DNA of 64,000 bases from Porphyromonadaceae bacterium FC4 (lineage in GTDB: Bacteria > Bacteroidota > Bacteroidia > Bacteroidales > Porphyromonadaceae): the NCBI GenBank assembly GCA_900120395.1, contig LT635553.1, positions 1,408,254 to 1,472,253 on the forward strand. Direction: 5' to 3'. The notes beneath the pieces were generated by a model. That model was not told the origin of the DNA, did not search any database, and saw only the letters and a list, made by a program, of their open reading frames with translations. The translations under genes and the position numbers were made by a program. The stretch's first letter is position 1, and each line of letters opens with the position of its first letter. Below are positions 1 to 10,022 of the stretch, in pieces.

Positions 1-1
1 A

Positions 2-985
2 TCGTCCTACAAAGAGCAGTATCGCCGACACCGAGAGTACAACAAAAGCAAATATGGGCAGGAACACACCACTCTAGAAGAAGGCGATGACGCTCCAAGG
101 CGATCCTATGCTCCGAGAGGAAACTACCAGCAGAGGAACAACGACAAGAAGCGGAACAACAAATACCGGGGAAACAACCGCCGTCCCGGGCAACAGCATA
201 ACCCCAACCTAAAGAAGAACAATAAGCGTCAGCGTCCGATATACGAAAATACCCAACCGGATCCGGAGAAGCCCATACGGCTCAATAAGTACCTCGCTCA
301 CTCCGGAGTCTGCTCACGTAGAGAAGCAGATGAGCTGATCGAGAATGGAGCAGTTCTCGTCAATGGAGTACCCGAGACTCAGCTGGGAGTAAAAGTAACC
401 ATGAACGACCGCATCGAGGTCAATGGCAAGGTCATCACTCCGGAGCAAAAAGTATACGTCTTACTCAACAAGCCCCGCAACTGTGTCACCACCTCAGATG
501 ATCCACAGGAGCGACTCACCGTGGTACAGCTGACCCGCAGCGCAGCCAAGGAGCGCATATATCCGGTAGGTCGACTCGACCGCAATACCACCGGCGTCTT
601 GCTCCTCACCAATGACGGGGACTTGGCGGCGAAGTTGGTACACCCCTCCTTTGAGAAAAAGAAGATCTACCACGTGTGGCTGGATCGAGAGGTCTCTGTC
701 GAAGACATGCAGAAGCTAGCCGACGGCGTCGAGCTGGAGGATGGCGAGATGCACGCCGATGCGATCAGCTATGTCGATGAGGAGGACCACACCCAGGTAG
801 GTATTGAGATCCACTCCGGCCGCAATCGTATCGTGCGCCGACTTTTTGAGCACCTAGGCTACCGCGTAGAGAAGCTGGATCGGGTCTACTTTGCAGGACT
901 GACGAAGAAAAACCTCGGACGTGGTAAGTGGCGTTACCTCACACAGGAGGAAGTAAATAATCTGAAGATGGGAGCATTCGAATAA
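2..985 (+). CDS. rRNA pseudouridine synthase, RsuA/RluB family (5' end outside the window)
   Basis: The reading frame is open from the left edge, so the gene is partial. The first visible codons encode a polar, basic, Asn/Arg/Lys/Gln-rich tail of about 90 residues. An S4 RNA-binding domain follows ([20 protein letters not shown], about nt 278-397). The synthase domain comes next, with the catalytic-loop motif [20 protein letters not shown] at nt 572-631. The family isomerises uridine in 23S or 16S rRNA. A start at nt 401 would cut off the S4 domain, so the upstream frame is real. A low-complexity N-terminal extension is common in Bacteroidetes members of this family. The stop is 5 nt before asnS, which suggests co-transcription. 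The exact target base cannot be read from sequence; RluB (23S) is the best guess. Confidence 0.9.
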   Translation, partial: SSYKEQYRRHREYNKSKYGQEHTTLEEGDDAPRRSYAPRGNYQQRNNDKKRNNKYRGNNRRPGQQHNPNLKKNNKRQRPIYENTQPDPEKPIRLNKYLAHSGVCSRREADELIENGAVLVNGVPETQLGVKVTMNDRIEVNGKVITPEQKVYVLLNKPRNCVTTSDDPQERLTVVQLTRSAAKERIYPVGRLDRNTTGVLLLTNDGDLAAKLVHPSFEKKKIYHVWLDREVSVEDMQKLADGVELEDGEMHADAISYVDEEDHTQVGIEIHSGRNRIVRRLFEHLGYRVEKLDRVYFAGLTKKNLGRGKWRYLTQEEVNNLKMGAFE

Positions 986-990
986 CAATC

Positions 991-2388
991 ATGAAAAGGA
1001 CAAAAATAGCAGACCTGATACAAAACCCCACCTATGGTCAGGAAGTAAATATCAAAGGGTGGGTGCGCACCAAGCGCGGAAGCAAGCATGTGGCGTTCAT
1101 CGCACTAAACGATGGGTCTTGCATCCACAACCTCCAGGTAGTGGCTGGAGTCGAGGACTTTGACGCCGACCTGCTCAAGGAGATCACCACAGGAGCCAGC
1201 CTGAGTGTCATCGGCATCCTGGTGGAGTCGCAGGGCAAAGGACAGACCATGGAGGTACAGGCCAAAGAGATAAAGCTCTACGGCACAGCGGATCCCGACA
1301 CCTACCCTCTTCAGAAAAAAGGACACAGCATGGAGTTCTTACGGGAGATCGCGCACCTACGCCCCCGCACCAATACCTTTGGCGCCGTTTTCCGCATACG
1401 GCACAATATGGCGTATGCCATACACAAGTACTTCCACGACCATGGATTTTACTACATCCACACGCCCATCATCACCGCATCCGATGCAGAGGGTGCGGGA
1501 CAGATGTTTCAGGTAACGACACTGGATCTGGAGAATCTTCCCCGGACAGAGTCAGGCGAGGTAGACTACAGCCAAGACTTTTTTGGTACGGAGACCAACC
1601 TCACCGTCTCCGGACAGCTCGAGGGAGAGCTTGCCGCAATGGCGCTGGGAGCGATCTATACATTTGGCCCCACCTTTAGAGCCGAAAACTCCAACACTCC
1701 GCGCCACTTAGCTGAGTTTTGGATGATCGAGCCGGAGGTAGCTTTCATAGAGATCGAGGAAAATATGGACCTTGCCGAGGACTTCCTAAAGTACCTCATC
1801 ACCTGGGCACTTGAGCACTGTGCAGACGACCTGCAGTTCCTCAACAACATGATCGACAAGGGGCTCATAGAGCGCCTACGCTCGGTAGTCAAGAAGGACT
1901 TTGTGCGCCTCACCTACACAGAGGGCATCAAGATCCTAGAAGCGGCTGTGGCTGAGGGACACAAGTTTGAGTTCCCCGTATACTGGGGAGCCGACCTATC
2001 GTCCGAGCATGAGCGCTATCTGGTAGAGCAGCACTTCCAAGCACCGGTGATCCTCACAGACTACCCCAAGGAGATCAAGGCATTCTACATGAAGCAAAAC
2101 GACGACGGGAAGACCGTACGAGGTATGGATGTACTCTTCCCAAGAATCGGAGAAATCATCGGAGGTTCGGAGCGTGAGTGGGACTACGACAAGTTGGTAG
2201 CCCATGCGAAGAATATGGGTGTACCTGTAGAAAAGATGCAGTGGTATATGGATACCCGCCGCTTTGGCACGGCTCCTCACGCAGGATTTGGGCTCGGCTT
2301 TGAGCGCCTGATCCTCTTTGTGACAGGGATGGCAAACATCAGAGACGTGATCCCCTTCCCGCGCACACCAAACAATGCCAACTTTTAA
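991..2388 (+). CDS. asnS: Asparaginyl-tRNA synthetase
   Basis: This 465-residue class IIb synthetase charges tRNA-Asn with asparagine in the cytoplasm. An N-terminal OB-fold anticodon-binding domain (about residues 17-110, beginning near [19 protein letters not shown]) precedes the class II catalytic core. Motif 2 is visible around residue 229 ([20 protein letters not shown]) and motif 3 around residue 433 ([12 protein letters not shown]). The AsnRS-type AEFWMIEPE sequence separates it from AspRS. Length is normal. It follows the pseudouridine synthase by 5 nt, and a strong hairpin ends the unit. Confidence 0.96.
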   Translation: MKRTKIADLIQNPTYGQEVNIKGWVRTKRGSKHVAFIALNDGSCIHNLQVVAGVEDFDADLLKEITTGASLSVIGILVESQGKGQTMEVQAKEIKLYGTADPDTYPLQKKGHSMEFLREIAHLRPRTNTFGAVFRIRHNMAYAIHKYFHDHGFYYIHTPIITASDAEGAGQMFQVTTLDLENLPRTESGEVDYSQDFFGTETNLTVSGQLEGELAAMALGAIYTFGPTFRAENSNTPRHLAEFWMIEPEVAFIEIEENMDLAEDFLKYLITWALEHCADDLQFLNNMIDKGLIERLRSVVKKDFVRLTYTEGIKILEAAVAEGHKFEFPVYWGADLSSEHERYLVEQHFQAPVILTDYPKEIKAFYMKQNDDGKTVRGMDVLFPRIGEIIGGSEREWDYDKLVAHAKNMGVPVEKMQWYMDTRRFGTAPHAGFGLGFERLILFVTGMANIRDVIPFPRTPNNANF

Positions 2389-2418
2389 TCGCAAAACAGA
2401 CTAGGAATTATACAGAGC

Positions 2419-2452
2419 GGGTGTGTCCAAAACTCACGCTTTGGACACACCC
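2419..2452 (+). terminator. Hairpin terminator after asnS
   Basis: A 13-bp perfect stem (GGGTGTGTCCAAA / TTTGGACACACCC) with an 8-nt loop lies 31 nt after the asnS stop and is followed by a pyrimidine-rich tract. A near-identical stem ends the TPR gene at 18559-18588. Confidence 0.75.
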
Positions 2453-2504
2453 TCTCTCCTTTCCGGCTCCCCCAGCCCCAACTAATGCCATACACGACCC
2501 GGGA

Positions 2505-2872
2505 GGGGTCGCCATATTGGTTGGGGGGGCAGCACCCCGTAGGGGTGCCACCTTCGTAGCCCAGGTGTCGAGGTGCGAAGCACCGAAGACCCCGGGTCAG
2601 CAAGGATTCCCTCTCCCCTATCCGACCCCGCCAGGGGTCGCCAAACACCTCTACCCTTTGACGACCCCTGGCGGGGTCGGGGGTTGGGGCTTCAGCCTTT
2701 TCCCGGGGTCTTCGGTGCTTCGCACCTCGACACCCGGGCTACGAAAAAACGACCCCTAGCGGGGTCGGCGGGGTCGTAAAGCATAGCCCAGGGTCAGAGC
2801 GACGTTAGGAGCGTCTGACCCTGGGAAAACGATCCTCTCCCCAAAACACGACTCCGACGAACGTTGGAGTCG
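2505..2872. repeat. Hairpin-cassette array, locus 1 (asnS-dnaK intergenic)
   Basis: This gene-free stretch holds a row of strong palindromes: GCACCCC/GGGGTGC (2531-2547), a GAGGTGCGAAGCACC-type stem (2560-2596), two CGACCCC/GGGGTCG units facing each other (2622-2640 and 2662-2680, perfect inverted copies), the same GAGGTGC-type stem reversed (2702-2738), another CGACCCC unit (2750-2767), a CCCAGGGTCA/TGACCCTGGG-type stem (2787-2825) and CGACTCCGACG/CGTTGGAGTCG (2849-2872). The same hairpin types recur near 18.7-19.0 kb and 54.7-55.4 kb. Short ORFs here are by-products of the GC-rich repeats. Confidence 0.85.
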
Positions 2873-2890
2873 TACCGCTGACGACAAAAA

Positions 2891-2931
2891 TTTCCTACTG
2901 GAAACATTTCGCTACTATCCGTCAAATTTTT
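2891..2931 (-). repeat. Dimeric hairpin repeat family, single unit (copy 1)
   Basis: One reverse-oriented unit of the dispersed repeat: read on the minus strand it is TTTGACGGATAGTAGCGA, then the TTTCC-AGTA-GGAAA hairpin. Most other copies are dimers; this one is a monomer. Confidence 0.85.
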
Positions 2932-3010
2932 CACCCGACCTGACCTGACTGACAGATTTGTCACTGTCCCGCTCGGACAGATGACACGAAACAGAAGGAC
3001 CCGGGTCTGA

Positions 3011-3026
3011 TGGCACACCCTTTGCA
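3011..3026 (+). promoter_or_regulatory. Candidate sigma-54 (-24/-12) promoter of dnaK
   Basis: TGGCAC, five bases, then TTGCA matches the sigma-54 core consensus (TGGCAC-N5-TTGCW) with the required 10-nt gap between the invariant GG and GC. The predicted start near 3037 gives a 5' leader of about 40 nt. No good TAnnTTTG box was found in the same stretch. P. gingivalis is known to encode RpoN; whether this organism does cannot be seen here. Confidence 0.6.
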
Positions 3027-3076
3027 TCTATAGTGTTGAAAATAGAAAATAATAACAACAAACACTATACAACACA

Positions 3077-4993
3077 ATGGGAAAAATAATAGGAATAGAC
3101 TTAGGTACCACCAACTCGTGTGTGGCTGTACTCGAAGGCAATGAGCCGGTAGTCATCGCCAACAGCGAAGGCAAGCGTACTACTCCGAGTGTGGTAGCAT
3201 TCGTAGAGGGTGGTGAGCGCAAAGTGGGCGACCCGGCAAAGCGTCAGGCGATCACGAACCCCACCAACACCATCTACTCGATAAAGAGACTGATGGGTGA
3301 GCGCTACTCTGAGATCGAGGGAGAGACAAAGCGTCTCCCCTACAACGTGGTAAAGGGCGAAAACGATACCGCCCGCGTGGAGGTCAACGGCAGACAGTAC
3401 TCTCCTCAGGAGATCTCTGCCATGATCCTGCAGAAGATGAAGCAAACAGCAGAGGACTACCTGGGTGAGCCGGTCACCGAAGCGGTGATTACGGTGCCTG
3501 CCTACTTTAGCGACGCACAGCGCCAGGCTACCAAGGAGGCTGGAGAGATCGCCGGGCTGACGGTGAAGCGTATCGTCAACGAGCCTACCGCAGCGGCACT
3601 GGCTTATGGGCTGGACAAGAGCGACAAGGACATGAAGATCGCCGTCTTTGACCTCGGTGGAGGTACGTTTGATATCTCTATCCTCGAGCTTGGTGACGGT
3701 GTATTTGAGGTAAAGAGTACCAATGGTGATACCCACCTCGGTGGTGATGACTACGACCATGCGGTGATCGACTGGCTGGCTGAGGAGTTTCTCAAGGACG
3801 AGGGCGTAGACCTCCGAAAGGATCCGATGGCTCTCCAGAGACTCAAGGAGGCGGCAGAGAAAGCCAAGATCGAGCTGTCCAGCACCACCAGCACGGAGAT
3901 CAACCTACCGTACATCATGCCGGTAGACGGTGTCCCCAAGCACTTGGTCAAGACACTGACCAGAGCAAAGTTTGAGCAACTGACGGACAAGTACACCCAG
4001 GCGTGCAAGGTACCGGTAGAGCAAGCGCTCAAGGATGCCGGAATCTCGGCTAGTGAGATAGACGATGTGATACTCGTAGGAGGATCCACACGTATCCCCG
4101 CCGCACAGGAGATGGTGGCGGACCTCTTTGGCAAACAACCCTCCAAGGGTGTCAACCCCGACGAGGTGGTGGCACTGGGTGCAGCCATCCAGGGTGGTGT
4201 CCTCAGCGGTCATGTGAAGGATGTCCTGCTACTGGACGTGACGCCCCTATCGCTCGGTATCGAGACCATGGGTGGTGTGATGACCAAGCTCATCGATGCC
4301 AATACCACGATCCCGACCAAGAAGTCGCAGATCTTTACCACTGCTGCTGACAACCAGCCCTCGGTGGAGATCCACGTACTACAGGGTGAGCGATCCATGG
4401 CGCGTGACAATAAGACGCTCGGGAAGTTTAACCTCGACGGTATTCCACCCGCACAGCGCGGTGTGCCACAGATCGAAGTGACCTTTGACATCGATGCCAA
4501 CGGTATCGTAAACGTTTCGGCAAAGGACAAGGGTACCGGCAAGGAGCAAAAGATCCGTATCGAGGCCTCCAGCGGTCTGAGCGATGATGAGATCCAACGC
4601 ATGAAGGCGGAGGCAGAGGCTAATGCTGAGAGCGACAAGAAGGAGCGCGAGCGCATCGATAAGATCAACCAGGCGGACAGCGTGATCTTCCAGACCGAGA
4701 AGCAGCTCAAGGACCTCGGCGACAAGATGCCTGCAGACAAAAAGGCAGAGATCGAGACGGCACTGGGCAAGCTCAAGGAGGCGCACAAGGCTCAGGATAT
4801 AGCCGGCATCGATAGCGCGATGGAGGAGCTCAACAAGGTGGCACAGGCGATGTCTGAGCAGATGTACAATCAGCAGCAACAGCAGCCAAACGCCGGACCA
4901 ACTACCGGCCCAACCGCCGACAACACGCAAACCAACTCCGGCTCGTCATCCGGCGACGACGTGACCGACGCCGACTTTGAAGAAGTGAAGTAA
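3077..4993 (+). CDS. dnaK: Molecular chaperone DnaK (Hsp70)
   Basis: This 638-residue ATP-dependent chaperone binds exposed hydrophobic peptides with DnaJ and GrpE. The N-terminal ATPase domain shows GIDLGTTNS (residues 5-13) and the phosphate-binding DLGGGTFD near residue 192. The substrate-binding domain follows from about residue 390, then a helical lid and a Gln/Asn/Ser-rich linker ending in the acidic tail DADFEEVK typical of bacterial DnaK. Length is normal. It stands alone: no grpE or dnaJ is adjacent, and no CIRCE operator (TTAGCACTC inverted repeat) is visible upstream. The upstream -24/-12 element is the only convincing promoter seen. Confidence 0.98.
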   Translation: MGKIIGIDLGTTNSCVAVLEGNEPVVIANSEGKRTTPSVVAFVEGGERKVGDPAKRQAITNPTNTIYSIKRLMGERYSEIEGETKRLPYNVVKGENDTARVEVNGRQYSPQEISAMILQKMKQTAEDYLGEPVTEAVITVPAYFSDAQRQATKEAGEIAGLTVKRIVNEPTAAALAYGLDKSDKDMKIAVFDLGGGTFDISILELGDGVFEVKSTNGDTHLGGDDYDHAVIDWLAEEFLKDEGVDLRKDPMALQRLKEAAEKAKIELSSTTSTEINLPYIMPVDGVPKHLVKTLTRAKFEQLTDKYTQACKVPVEQALKDAGISASEIDDVILVGGSTRIPAAQEMVADLFGKQPSKGVNPDEVVALGAAIQGGVLSGHVKDVLLLDVTPLSLGIETMGGVMTKLIDANTTIPTKKSQIFTTAADNQPSVEIHVLQGERSMARDNKTLGKFNLDGIPPAQRGVPQIEVTFDIDANGIVNVSAKDKGTGKEQKIRIEASSGLSDDEIQRMKAEAEANAESDKKERERIDKINQADSVIFQTEKQLKDLGDKMPADKKAEIETALGKLKEAHKAQDIAGIDSAMEELNKVAQAMSEQMYNQQQQQPNAGPTTGPTADNTQTNSGSSSGDDVTDADFEEVK

Positions 4994-5015
4994 ACCTCAA
5001 ATCATATCGAAGACA

Positions 5016-5050
5016 GAGAGGGTAGTAACCATACGGTTGCTACTCTCTTT
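5016..5050 (+). terminator. Terminator after dnaK
   Basis: A hairpin made of GAGAG-GGTAGTAACC and its partner GGTTGCTAC-TCTC is followed by TTTTATTATG, 22 nt after the dnaK stop. Confidence 0.75.
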
Positions 5051-5323
5051 TATTATGTAGCGAGCACGACGCTCCGTCTTGCTGACTATGAAATAATCCT
5101 ACTCTCTAAAATTACCCCATAGGAAAACAAGAGCCGTGAAGTAATGAAGTGTGGGCGATAGACACCAACATGGTGTCAAAATATAAAGAAAAACAAGACT
5201 TTTATGGTGGAATTGTAGTTTTTATTTTGATTTTTTCATTAGATTTGGGGACTCGTGTTAAGCAAATCCTCCAGAAAAGTACATCTTTTGAATTTATCTT
5301 TAACATAATTAGTCGATGGAGCA
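5051..5323. other. AT-rich leader region upstream of the first SusC gene
   Basis: With the terminator, this is about 330 nt without a supported gene. It is more AT-rich than its surroundings. A 17-bp inverted repeat GACACC-AACAT-GGTGTC lies at 5161-5177 and a TAGATTTG (-7-like) box at 5240-5247, the latter suitable for transcribing the susC gene at 5324. A matching -33 TTTG at the right spacing is not clear. A 60-codon ORF overlapping the susC start has no protein features. Confidence 0.4.
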
Positions 5324-8300
5324 ATGAATAGAATACCCCGACTCACACTGCTAATACTGTCCACCATCGTTGGATCAGGTCTGTACATACCAATCGCATC
5401 GGGAACGACCTCTGCCCATGCAGTTGCTCAATCACCGCATAAAACCGTAACAATCAAAGGTGTTGTTACTGACAATCATAAAGAGCCACTTGCCGGAGTA
5501 ACGATCCGACTAAAAGGGACCAAACGAGGCACGGTAACGGATGCCGATGGACGCTACACCTTTCCCGACGTTTCGGAAAACGGAACCCTACTGGTCACGT
5601 ACATAGGAATGAAGCCGCTAGAACTGGACGTCAAGGGACGGACAGTACTAGATATTGTACTCGAAGAGGATAGTAATACTCTAGCGGAACTAACAGTGAC
5701 TACCGGCTATCAGGAAGTAAAGCGAGAACGGATGACCGGCTCAGTGGCAACCATCAGTGCAGGGCAGATCCGTAATCTCAACATCAAGTCCATAGACCAA
5801 GCTCTTGCGGGTAATATCTCCGGTCTCTCCGCAGTAACCACCGGAAGGCCGGGCGCTACAGCCTCTATACACATAAGAGGAGTCAACTCGCTCACCGGCA
5901 ATACCCAACCCATCTGGATCGTGGATGGCATGCCCCTGCAGGGTGAAGCACCATCGCTGCTACGTACCGGAGGTGGGCTAAATGCCGAACTATTTCAGAA
6001 TGGTATCGGTGACCTTTCACCTGATGACATCGAGTCCATCACGGTGCTAAAAGATGCTGCAGCCAGTGCCATCTACGGAGCTCGCGCTGCAAACGGTGTC
6101 ATCGTTATCAAGACTAAGAGTGGAGAGGTTGGCAAACCAAGCTACAACATCACAGCACACTTCGGGCTAACCACTCCTCCGACAAGAACTGTCCAGATGA
6201 TGAATAGTGAGCAGAAGCTACAGTTTGAGCGAGAGATGTTTACTGACGAGGCTTTTCACAAAATGGGACAGGGCTCCTATCTGCTGGATCAGGCAGCGAG
6301 TGGTCTGATTACCAGAGAGGAAGCCGAAGCCAGGATAAGTGAGCTTGCCAAGCGGAATACGAATTGGTTTCAGGAACTGTATCGTCCGGCATTTAGCACT
6401 CAGGTAAGCATGAATATGTCCGGAGGTACGCAGAAAACCAAGTACTATACCTCTGCCAACTTTATGGATCAGAATGGTACGGAGTACAATAACCATCTCC
6501 GCCGGATCCGTATCGCCTCCAAACTCTCTCACAACTTCTCCAAGCGGGTCAGCCTGGATAGCCAGTTGGCCACTACTTACAAAGAAGACCGGAGGAGTCG
6601 CCCGGCATTTGACTACTTTAACTATGCCCTCTATGCCAACCCGTATGAGGATCCTGAAGGCTACGACCTAAGTTGGGACATGACCTCCAGCAAGATCCGT
6701 CAGGGACTCCGCTGGCCGACTCTCAATGCCAGGCATGAGATAGACCAGAACTACTTCACGACACGGTATCTAAGCTCGTCACTGATGCTAAGGCTGAACT
6801 GGAATATCCTAGAAGGCCTCGACTTTAGCTCTCAGGGAATGCTCTCAGTCAACGCTTCTCACAACCGAAACGTGGAGGGTGAAGGAACCTATACCAACTT
6901 TAGAAACAACTGGATTGCGTCGCTGGTGAAGGAGGTAACGCCGCAACAAGTGAAGGGCTCGCTAGATGAGGGAACGGCGTACAATACCAGCTACACTTGG
7001 CGAAACGTCCTGACCTATAGACAAGAGTTTGCCTCTGTTCACTACCTCGATATCCTCCTGGGACAGGAGCTAAGCTCAGACACCAGCTATTCTTCCAGCA
7101 ATTATTCCCCAATATTTGATCAAGTACACCGACTGGTAGGCTTCCCGGAGCTGCCGGATGGTATCGACATAAAGAAGATCAACTTTGCGTCGCTTGGCGG
7201 GACCGGTAAGTACGAATCCAGGCTTTCCTCCTTTTTTGCCAACGCGACGTACTCCTACGAGGACAGATATGTACTCAGTAGCTCTATCCGCTATGACGGC
7301 TCTGATATCATTGGGAATGACAACCAGTTTACTCCCCTTTGGAACACCTCATTCCGATGGAATCTTCATAAGGAACCGTTCTTTAAGTCCGACTTTGTGG
7401 ACATGCTTTCCTTGCGATTGGGCTATGGCTATACGGGTAGTATTGACAAGAATGCCTTTCCTTTCGTAGTGATGAGGATCGATGAGCGATATGAGTATGA
7501 TGGGGACATTATCCCTAACAGAATCACCTTTGCCAACCCTAACGTCAAGTGGCAGACCAAGCGAGATGCCAACATCGGAATTGAGGCCTCACTCTGGCAG
7601 GGGGATGTTCGTTTTGGGGTAAACTACTACAATAACTTTGTTTTCAACCTACTCGACAACCGCCGTCTGCCATACTCGTCCGGACGAGGTACGGTGAAGG
7701 AAAACGTCGCCAACCTCCTCAACAGAGGATGGGAGATAGACCTGTCGGTGACACCGATACGTAACAATCGACTGATTTGGAACATCCGAGGCAACATGGC
7801 CATCAACCACAACACGGTTACCTCCACAAGGTATAAGAGCCTCAAGGAGATCGATGCCATAGAAAGTCAAGATGGTAGCGGACACTACTTCATCGAGGGA
7901 AGCCCTGTGGGTGCTTGGTACGGATATCACTTTGCCGGTATTGATCCAGAGACCGGATCCACTATGGTCTACAACAAAGAAAATGGCGAGCTTTTCAACA
8001 TGGATCTACTCCAAAATAGAACTCTCAAACTGAAGGCTCCGACTGCCGAAGTACTAGGTAACTTTTATCCACCTGTAGTGGGTGGCTTCTCTACAGACCT
8101 AACGTACCGACAGTGGACACTTACTGCAAGCTTTGAGTATAAGCTTGGGCATAAGATACGGTCATTTACCACGTTCCAAGGACTAGGCTCAGGTAACCGT
8201 CACATTCTGGACATGGGAAGATGGCGTGCCCCTGGGGACATTGCCAATGTTCCTACGATCAATAACAGTCGTGTAGCCTACAATAAATACATGATGGATG

Positions 8301-8527
8301 CTGCTCTGGAGAGTGGCAACTACCTAAGGAGTACCTACATGTCGCTCGGATACAACTTGCCGAGAACCTTTGTGGATCGGTGCGGTTTGAGCTTTGCCCG
8401 GCTTACGCTCTCAGGACAAAACCTCTTCACGATCACTCGGTATCGCGGTATTGACCCCCAACTGATGGGACAGGTCAGATACCCCAACTCCCCCTCCTAT
8501 AACCTCAGCATAAACATCGGAATATGA
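5324..8527 (+). CDS. SusC/RagA-family TonB-linked outer-membrane transporter
   Basis: This 1067-residue TonB-dependent receptor forms the channel of a SusCD-type pair that imports bound ligand into the periplasm. An N-terminal signal region (about residues 1-40) is followed by a CarboxypepD-regulatory-like domain (VTDNHKEPLAGVTIRLKGTK, about 49-120), a plug domain with the SusC signature (IWIVDGMPL; ESITVLKDAAASAIYGARAA, residues 237-256) and a C-terminal beta-barrel. Its stop overlaps the start of the SusD partner by 4 nt. No sigma/anti-sigma or hybrid sensor gene is adjacent. With a proteinase-like lipoprotein instead of glycosidases downstream, a peptide or protein ligand (as for RagAB) is more likely than a sugar; this is inference. 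Confidence 0.93.
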   Translation: MNRIPRLTLLILSTIVGSGLYIPIASGTTSAHAVAQSPHKTVTIKGVVTDNHKEPLAGVTIRLKGTKRGTVTDADGRYTFPDVSENGTLLVTYIGMKPLELDVKGRTVLDIVLEEDSNTLAELTVTTGYQEVKRERMTGSVATISAGQIRNLNIKSIDQALAGNISGLSAVTTGRPGATASIHIRGVNSLTGNTQPIWIVDGMPLQGEAPSLLRTGGGLNAELFQNGIGDLSPDDIESITVLKDAAASAIYGARAANGVIVIKTKSGEVGKPSYNITAHFGLTTPPTRTVQMMNSEQKLQFEREMFTDEAFHKMGQGSYLLDQAASGLITREEAEARISELAKRNTNWFQELYRPAFSTQVSMNMSGGTQKTKYYTSANFMDQNGTEYNNHLRRIRIASKLSHNFSKRVSLDSQLATTYKEDRRSRPAFDYFNYALYANPYEDPEGYDLSWDMTSSKIRQGLRWPTLNARHEIDQNYFTTRYLSSSLMLRLNWNILEGLDFSSQGMLSVNASHNRNVEGEGTYTNFRNNWIASLVKEVTPQQVKGSLDEGTAYNTSYTWRNVLTYRQEFASVHYLDILLGQELSSDTSYSSSNYSPIFDQVHRLVGFPELPDGIDIKKINFASLGGTGKYESRLSSFFANATYSYEDRYVLSSSIRYDGSDIIGNDNQFTPLWNTSFRWNLHKEPFFKSDFVDMLSLRLGYGYTGSIDKNAFPFVVMRIDERYEYDGDIIPNRITFANPNVKWQTKRDANIGIEASLWQGDVRFGVNYYNNFVFNLLDNRRLPYSSGRGTVKENVANLLNRGWEIDLSVTPIRNNRLIWNIRGNMAINHNTVTSTRYKSLKEIDAIESQDGSGHYFIEGSPVGAWYGYHFAGIDPETGSTMVYNKENGELFNMDLLQNRTLKLKAPTAEVLGNFYPPVVGGFSTDLTYRQWTLTASFEYKLGHKIRSFTTFQGLGSGNRHILDMGRWRAPGDIANVPTINNSRVAYNKYMMDAALESGNYLRSTYMSLGYNLPRTFVDRCGLSFARLTLSGQNLFTITRYRGIDPQLMGQVRYPNSPSYNLSINIGI

Positions 8528-9996
8528 TCATGAATACACAGGGAACACTATACCACATTCTTCTGCTTACGGCTCTCTTTTCTCTCTCCTCCTGCAAGGG
8601 CTTTTTGTACGTAGAGCCAACCAATATCCTTACGGTCAATAGCTACGATGATGTCCGATCAATGATGGGGACACAAATGAAGGTCTTCAAAGAATGTAAC
8701 GACTGGTACAATCCTCAGATCAACATTCCGTACTACCAGAACGACGACTATCTGATCTTTTCCTTTTATTCGGATGATCTTTCTCTCAAGCGTTATCTGG
8801 GCAACTGGAAGGGTGCTAATAACAAGGGGGACTATGACAAGTCACTTGACTGGATGCACACAGATATTCACGAATCCCTTTGGAAGCACTACTACACGAT
8901 TATTGGCTACAACAATATGATCCTTGACCAACTGGCAAAGTTTCCCGGAAAAACGGAGACAGAGACCAACGAAGTCAAGGGCGAGGCGATGACGATTCGT
9001 GCATACTCGTTCTTCAAACTACTGCAGCTATTTTCACCCTACCACGATAATGAGCTGGGCTTACCCCTAAACACCGATGCCGACAAAGTAGGCTCCTTTG
9101 ACAAAAGAAGGAAAACACAAAAAGAAAACTACGCTTTCATCATCAGCCAACTGGAGGAAGTACTGGCGATGAACACTCCTCGTTCGGACTCGTACAACCT
9201 CTTCTATCGTCCCGAAGTGATTCATGCTATTTTGGCACAAGTCTACCTATACAAAGGAGACTCCGGCGCCAAGGAGAAAGACGACTATGACAAAGCTGTC
9301 CAGCATGCCAAAAAGAGCCTCGAGATGAGTGGAATCACTTCTAAGACGTTGAGTCGAATGCCATCCGCATCAGACGACTTTGGATATTCCGAGACCCGAG
9401 ACTACGCACTGATCTCGTTCATCACTATGGACAATCGCTTTGACAACATAGTTGGTAAACCAAGGTGGGGGTTATTTCAGTATGCGACTCCCGAACTGAT
9501 GGCACTTTTCCCCGATAATGACCTCAGAAAGAAGGCGTGGTTCAAGCAAGAAAAAGAAGGAGACTGGCAGATCCACAAGTTTGCATCAAGCTTCCCCTAC
9601 GGTTTTACCAAAGTAGATCTCTTTACCGCTGCTGAGCTGGAGCTGATCACAGCCGAAGCCTTAGTGCGTTCCGGCCACGAAGCTGAGGCTCGTGCGGCCT
9701 TGCAAAAGTTCACCCGTAATCGCTACGAAGGAACCTACTCAATACCTACTGGAAAAAGCCTTTTGCAAGCTGTCCTTGATGAGCGTCGGAAGGAGTTTTG
9801 CTTTGAAGACACCTACAGATGGGTGGATCTAACTAGACTTCGTCCGGCCTACAGTCGAAAACTGACACGCAAAGGCGGAGAGGAAAAAGTCTACACCCTC
9901 AAAGAAAATGACTACCGATACACCCTTCCTATCCCCAGAAACGCTGAGCTTTCTGAGAATAAAGTAGACCAAAACCCCGGTTGGAACCTTTTTTAA
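8524..9996 (+). CDS. SusD/RagB-family surface lipoprotein
   Basis: This 490-residue outer-membrane lipoprotein acts as the lid and ligand-binding partner of the preceding SusC. It has a short signal peptide with lipobox LSSC (Cys near residue 24), a helical TPR-like scaffold and the SusD C-terminal signature around LDERRKEFCFEDTYRWVDLT and YTLPIPRNAE. The ATG overlaps the susC stop (ATGA), which indicates translational coupling; an alternative ATG lies 6 nt further in. Confidence 0.92.
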   Translation: MIMNTQGTLYHILLLTALFSLSSCKGFLYVEPTNILTVNSYDDVRSMMGTQMKVFKECNDWYNPQINIPYYQNDDYLIFSFYSDDLSLKRYLGNWKGANNKGDYDKSLDWMHTDIHESLWKHYYTIIGYNNMILDQLAKFPGKTETETNEVKGEAMTIRAYSFFKLLQLFSPYHDNELGLPLNTDADKVGSFDKRRKTQKENYAFIISQLEEVLAMNTPRSDSYNLFYRPEVIHAILAQVYLYKGDSGAKEKDDYDKAVQHAKKSLEMSGITSKTLSRMPSASDDFGYSETRDYALISFITMDNRFDNIVGKPRWGLFQYATPELMALFPDNDLRKKAWFKQEKEGDWQIHKFASSFPYGFTKVDLFTAAELELITAEALVRSGHEAEARAALQKFTRNRYEGTYSIPTGKSLLQAVLDERRKEFCFEDTYRWVDLTRLRPAYSRKLTRKGGEEKVYTLKENDYRYTLPIPRNAELSENKVDQNPGWNLF

Positions 9997-10022
9997 ACCT
10001 AAGGACTAAAGCAACTCAGAAT

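Noticed and set aside
2421-2779. Proline/arginine-rich ORFs in hairpin locus 1
   Set aside because: They are translations of the CGACCCC-type palindromes; similar peptides appear in other frames at the other cassette loci.
5161-5177. The inverted repeat GACACC-AACAT-GGTGTC as an operator for susC
   Set aside because: It is a single short palindrome with no second copy or adjacent regulator, so it could be chance; it is only mentioned in the leader description.
5149-5331. A 60-codon frame ahead of the first susC
   Set aside because: It overlaps the susC start, has no recognisable protein feature and lies in an AT-rich leader with the likely susC promoter inside it.
9981-10022. Upstream start for the proteinase-like lipoprotein
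   Set aside because: It lies inside susD and would bury the clear lipoprotein signal that begins at 10023.
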